From positions 1 to 52,488 of the forward strand of contig JAGVXH010000006.1 in the NCBI GenBank assembly GCA_018303845.1: DNA of 52,488 nucleotides, given 5' to 3'. A program made the translations under genes and the position numbers. Positions 49,166 to 52,488 of this stretch are shown here, one piece after another. How positions within the stretch are numbered: position 1 is the first letter of the stretch; every line of letters begins with the position of its first letter. A model generated the notes under the pieces. That model saw only the letters and a list, made by a program, of their open reading frames with translations. It did not search any database and was not told the DNA's origin. Origin of the DNA: Candidatus Pacearchaeota archaeon (lineage in GTDB: Archaea > Nanobdellota > Nanobdellia > Pacearchaeales > GW2011-AR1).

Positions 49166-50552
49166 AAACCCTCTCCAAAACCTTACCACTTTTCTCCATC
49201 CCCAAACATTTTGCACAAACCTTACTCCCATCAAGCGCAACTCCAAAAAACTTTTCCTCGCACATCCCATGACACCGAAGGCAAGCCCTCAAACAAGAAA
49301 CACATCTATCCTCACCTGAGACACAATCCTTCCTCAAATGCGTAGCGCAAACCACCCCCGAACACCCTAAACACATCTTCACGCATGCCTTGCATAACTT
49401 CCTGCCACAAACCTTACAAATCCTCCTTAAACATTTCACACAAAACATCCCACCACATTCTCCGCATTTTTCCAAACAATCCTCACAACAAATATGCCCA
49501 TTCTCACAAAGATTAATTCTAGCCAAACTCTTCCCACAACCTTCACAATCCAAACCACTAAAACTTTTAGTCAAAGGATCATAATTAACTTCAATAAATC
49601 TTTTTGAATTACCTTGTCCCTCCAAACAAATCTTAAAAGAATAAACAGGATAATAAATCACCGTCGTATTCACAAGTTTCCTATCAACATTTAAACTATG
49701 TTTATGCATCGCATCCCGAATCGTCATTTCCTTTTCACGCTCCACCGTAGCCATAGCCTCATCATTTCCAGCCTTCACTAAACTACCTTTTAATCTCTCA
49801 ATTTTCTTCCTCAAAACATCCCTATTCTTTTCCTCGCAACTTCTAAGTTCCAACTCAACCTCACGAATTTTCTCCAACTTTCCATTTAAATCTCCACCTA
49901 ATTCCTTCAACGCCTTATCATAATGTTCTCCTATCCTCACAATTTCAATCTCCGCCTTCTTTTTCAAAACTAAACTAACCTCTTCCAGTTTCTCTCTAGC
50001 CAAATCAACAACTCTCTCTTTTGCAACCAAATAATCTCGCTTAACTTTTTCGTTATCTATAGACAAATTCTTTCCGTCTACCACGGTATACCCATTCAAA
50101 TCCCCCTCCACAACTTTTCCCTCATGAATATAAATCTCACTCACCACCCTCTCCGATTCATTCAAATAATTAAAACTAGTAACAAAACTAAATCTAGAAA
50201 AAAAATTATTCTTATATCCTTTCGTCAAACTCGCAATTTCACAATTCTTCAACCCAATTCTTTTTCTAATCTCAGCCTCGGAATTCACATCAAAATCAAT
50301 CCTCAAAAGCGTAGCCTTTCCAGATCCTTCTAAATACTTCATCATAGCAACAAGCATTAAACTGCCCTTCCCAACAAACTCCACTTCTTGATTACTATGC
50401 TCAACAAAACTAAGTCTATACGGAGAACTCTTCCCAAACAAATCCTCAAACCCCTTAGGAACCTTATTCACAACTAACACTTCCCCATCCCAAGCCATCT
50501 CACATTTCAGATTTTTAAAAAACTCCTCTGCAAACTTCTTTATTTGATTCAT
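49155..50552 (-). CDS. Coiled-coil protein with C-terminal multi-zinc Cys cluster
   Basis: A 465-aa protein. Residues 1-175 form a mixed domain; about 175-275 are coiled coil (KIREVELELRSCEEKNRDVL); about 335-450 hold a dense Cys array (CEGCGKSL, LCENGHICCEDCLEKCGECG, CVKCLRRICKVCGRKLCKAC, CLGCSGVVCATH, RCVSCLRACLRCHGMC, CAKCLG), enough for five or six zinc sites in RING/B-box/zinc-ribbon style. No P-loop or catalytic motif is seen. It could bind nucleic acid or proteins; a ubiquitin-like ligase role is possible but unsupported. No named family is recognised. Confidence 0.78.
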   Translation of the reverse strand: MNQIKKFAEEFFKNLKCEMAWDGEVLVVNKVPKGFEDLFGKSSPYRLSFVEHSNQEVEFVGKGSLMLVAMMKYLEGSGKATLLRIDFDVNSEAEIRKRIGLKNCEIASLTKGYKNNFFSRFSFVTSFNYLNESERVVSEIYIHEGKVVEGDLNGYTVVDGKNLSIDNEKVKRDYLVAKERVVDLAREKLEEVSLVLKKKAEIEIVRIGEHYDKALKELGGDLNGKLEKIREVELELRSCEEKNRDVLRKKIERLKGSLVKAGNDEAMATVEREKEMTIRDAMHKHSLNVDRKLVNTTVIYYPVYSFKICLEGQGNSKRFIEVNYDPLTKSFSGLDCEGCGKSLARINLCENGHICCEDCLEKCGECGGMFCVKCLRRICKVCGRKLCKACVKMCLGCSGVVCATHLRKDCVSGEDRCVSCLRACLRCHGMCEEKFFGVALDGSKVCAKCLGMEKSGKVLERVFSR

Positions 50553-50583
50553 CTCAAAAAACCATCAATCCACTTTAAGAATA

Positions 50584-50661
50584 TTATTGTGATAAAAACA
50601 ATTCCGCTTCTTCCATATTTAAACTATCAAACGTATCCTCTCTCAAAACAAAAACCTTCAT
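50584..50661 (-). CDS. Possible 25-aa acidic peptide
   Basis: The frame is MKVFVLREDTFDSLNMEEAE to FLSQ and TAA, starting eight bases after the upstream stop with GAGAAGG before its ATG. It fills most of the gap between two genes of one strand. It is too short to judge. Confidence 0.3.
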   Translation of the reverse strand: MKVFVLREDTFDSLNMEEAELFLSQ

Positions 50662-50668
50662 AGCCTTC

Positions 50669-52354
50669 TCAGATTCCCTTCCGTTTCCTTCTTCCTAAAG
50701 CAAAAAACAAAATTACTAAAATAATCAAAATCAACCAAAACCAAAACCCATCACTAATTCCACCGCTCGAAACCTCAAACCAAACCGAACCACCAGTCAC
50801 CCTCTCCTCATGTTTAACATTTACATACAAAATATAATTCCCATCTTCAAAATCCAAAGGAACCCTAAATGTCTTCGGCAAAACAAGTTGCGTATCAATA
50901 ATCCCAGCTTCATCTTCCAAAAACAAAACCTCACCATCTTCGCCTTTCAAAAAATAAGAAATCACGACATTTCGTCGTTTCGGCTCACCCAAATTTACAA
51001 TATCAACCTCAACAACCAAATAATCTCCAGGTGCAACAATCTCGCCCCCCTGCACAATCTCCACATCAACATCAAATAACCCATGCATCGACTCAACAAA
51101 AACCGAAAGCAAAACCTCTTTAGAGACCCCATTCCCTCTAAAAAACAACTTTCCCAAATAATTATCTACGGAAACATTCTCCCCAACAGAAATATCAATA
51201 TAAACACTTTTTGTCTCACCAGGATCTAAAACAATATTCCGGTAATCATCCAAAATCAACAAACCCTCAAGCCCACTGCTTAAAACCTCAACGCTCAAAA
51301 CAGCATCTCCTTCATTCTTTAAAAGAATCTCCCGCGTTTTAATCTCGCCCTGCCGAACCGAAACACTCATCTTCTCATAATCAACAACAAGCATTCCCCT
51401 ATCAACCCCATCGTAAGAACTAGCACTAAAAGAACCACCTCCTCCTCCACCTCCGCCTCCACCAGAAGAACTCCCCCCATCACTAACAGGTGCAACATAA
51501 CTTTCCTGTACCAAAAAAGAACCAGACTCCAAAGCTACAAAAGTCAAAACACCACCAACATAACTTTTATTCATACAAATCTCAGGAGAACAAACAGCCC
51601 CATCTTTCAAAAGCCTTGGAGCAATCATCCCCAAGTCATAAAAATAAATCCTAGAAGAAACATTAAAATTCGGAAGCGAACTCAAATTCACACCAACAAA
51701 TCCTTTCGCCATCTTAACATTCGCATCCAAATCAACAACACCATCACTATTATTTGAATCATTCACCACATTAATCACATCATTAAATTCAATCTTCCCA
51801 AAAGCAATCTGCTCCAAAACGACATCGCTTAAATTCTGTAACTCCTCAAAACTATAATCATTAAAATCACTAGAACTCCCTCCAGAACTTCCCTTGTAAT
51901 TATTATATCGAATCTCCAATAAAAAAGGATCAATACTAAACCAAACATCCTCATGAGAAACCCCGTAAACATTTTGCGCATAAAGATTAATCACATGACC
52001 TCCTGCACTCAAAAAAAGCTCCGTAGGAAAACTGATAGAAGCATTCAAGCCATTATCAACATTATACCAAAGATAACTAGAATACCCAACTAAATAATCC
52101 AAAAAAACCCTATTCCAAATATATGTCTCATTTCGTGGACTAACAATACTCAAAGCAGGAAAATTCACAACAGCAATAGCCATAGAAACATTACTATTAA
52201 CAGCCTCACCAGTAACAATTATATTTCCAGTAATAATATCTCCAGAATCAGATGCATTCACCAAAAACGTCTCAGGATATGTTTTCAATATTTCACAAGA
52301 CCCAAAAGAACAAAATAAAATCAGAATCAGCAAAAGCCATTTACCATTTACCAT
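50669..52354 (-). CDS. Surface protein with signal peptide, Gly-rich hinge and C-terminal membrane anchor
   Basis: A 561-aa protein. A signal peptide (KWLLLILILFCSFGSC) leads to several beta-sandwich domains, with a GGSSSGGGGGGGGGGS hinge near residue 300. NEW1/CARDB-like beta domains follow (DYEKMSVSVRQGEIKTREIL; VAPGDYLVVEVDIVNLGEPK), then a membrane helix (FWFWLILIILVILFFAL) and a basic end GRRKRKGI. Many NxS/T sites are present. It is the layout of archaeal cell-surface proteins. The start codon sits inside a heptamer repeat (52337-52357); only the ATG at 52354 leads into this frame. Confidence 0.8.
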   Translation of the reverse strand: MVNGKWLLLILILFCSFGSCEILKTYPETFLVNASDSGDIITGNIIVTGEAVNSNVSMAIAVVNFPALSIVSPRNETYIWNRVFLDYLVGYSSYLWYNVDNGLNASISFPTELFLSAGGHVINLYAQNVYGVSHEDVWFSIDPFLLEIRYNNYKGSSGGSSSDFNDYSFEELQNLSDVVLEQIAFGKIEFNDVINVVNDSNNSDGVVDLDANVKMAKGFVGVNLSSLPNFNVSSRIYFYDLGMIAPRLLKDGAVCSPEICMNKSYVGGVLTFVALESGSFLVQESYVAPVSDGGSSSGGGGGGGGGGSFSASSYDGVDRGMLVVDYEKMSVSVRQGEIKTREILLKNEGDAVLSVEVLSSGLEGLLILDDYRNIVLDPGETKSVYIDISVGENVSVDNYLGKLFFRGNGVSKEVLLSVFVESMHGLFDVDVEIVQGGEIVAPGDYLVVEVDIVNLGEPKRRNVVISYFLKGEDGEVLFLEDEAGIIDTQLVLPKTFRVPLDFEDGNYILYVNVKHEERVTGGSVWFEVSSGGISDGFWFWLILIILVILFFALGRRKRKGI

Positions 52355-52357
52355 TTA
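52337..52357. repeat. Heptamer repeat over the start codon
   Basis: Three copies of ccattta plus four bases (GGTAAAT on the coding strand) give several ATGs in a row at the start of the gene ending at 50669. The other ATGs in the run end within a few codons. Confidence 0.85.
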
Positions 52358-52361
52358 CCAT

Positions 52362-52488
52362 CTACTTCCTGCCACCTCGCGGAAAACTCTTCTTCCAAGC
52401 AAACCAAACCAAAACCAAAACCAAAACTACAACCAAAACCCATACCCAGAAATAAGACTTCTGAGGAACCTCTACCTCAGGCTTAGGC
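52362..52488 (-). CDS. C-terminal end of another membrane-anchored surface protein (cut by window edge)
   Basis: The last 41 codons are visible: a Pro/Glu stretch (PKPEVEVPQKS), a membrane helix of Val/Leu/Trp (FWVWVLVVVLVLVLVWFAW) and a basic end KKSFPRGGRK. It is the same anchor layout as the next gene, which starts eight bases after its stop, so the two are co-transcribed. Confidence 0.7.
   Translation of the reverse strand, partial: PKPEVEVPQKSYFWVWVLVVVLVLVLVWFAWKKSFPRGGRK

Overview
The window comes from an AT-rich archaeal genome. The information-processing genes are archaeal: aIF5B, aIF2 gamma, ribosomal proteins S6e, L7Ae, S28e and L24e, Kae1, deoxyhypusine synthase and an archaeal/eukaryotic-type prolyl-tRNA synthetase. 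First genes of operons usually have a TATA box centred about 26 bases before the ATG, which implies leaderless mRNAs. Genes inside operons use GGAGG-type ribosome binding sites and ATGA/TAATG overlaps. Mixed in are bacterial-type genes (gyrase A and B, an RsuA/RluB-like pseudouridine synthase, a DisA-type diadenylate cyclase). Together with many small unrecognised proteins and Asn-rich surface proteins, this suggests a DPANN-type lineage such as Woesearchaeota or Pacearchaeota. The lineage is an inference.

Region 1 (1-17.7 kb, almost all on the minus strand) is a large sensing and surface locus. Its operons are: a repeat-rich surface protein, a second surface protein and a 973-aa membrane protein with a huge charged cytoplasmic coiled coil (16571 to 10145); two soluble histidine kinases and a receiver protein that lost its phospho-acceptor (10059 to 3849); three degenerate RecA/KaiC-like proteins, an extracellular beta-domain protein and two polytopic membrane proteins (3597 to 313); and an intact receiver cut by the window edge (228 to 1). 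An orphan solute-binding protein lies just upstream. Five of these promoters share a TTCG-plus-TATA element, so the locus looks like one regulon. This is the best candidate for an undescribed system.

Region 2 (17.7-29.5 kb) holds a GNAT acetyltransferase with a radical SAM protein (RaSEA/TIGR01210-like), a compositionally odd pair of small genes, aIF5B, a COG2108-like radical SAM protein, a DEDDh exonuclease, S6e and aIF2 gamma. Between 24.5 and 24.94 kb lies a repeat-rich non-coding stretch: a duplicated exonuclease 3' end, a long structured hairpin and 13 copies of a heptamer.

Region 3 (29.5-37 kb, minus strand) is a gyrB - deoxyribosyltransferase-like - zinc ribbon - gyrA operon with five tiny trinucleotide-loop hairpins after gyrB, followed by the L7Ae-S28e-L24e operon with a structured leader, and Kae1.

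Region 4 (37-39.2 kb, plus strand) pairs DisA with a DHH-DHHA1 phosphoesterase, a likely cyclic di-AMP synthesis and degradation module. Region 5 (39.3-52.5 kb) has a large unrecognised protein, deoxyhypusine synthase, a ribbon-helix-helix regulator, prolyl-tRNA synthetase, pseudouridine synthase, tRNA-Arg(TCG), pyruvate kinase, a zinc-cluster protein and two membrane-anchored surface proteins, the last cut by the window end. The plus strand is rich in A and C almost throughout whatever the gene direction, with a few genes as exceptions.
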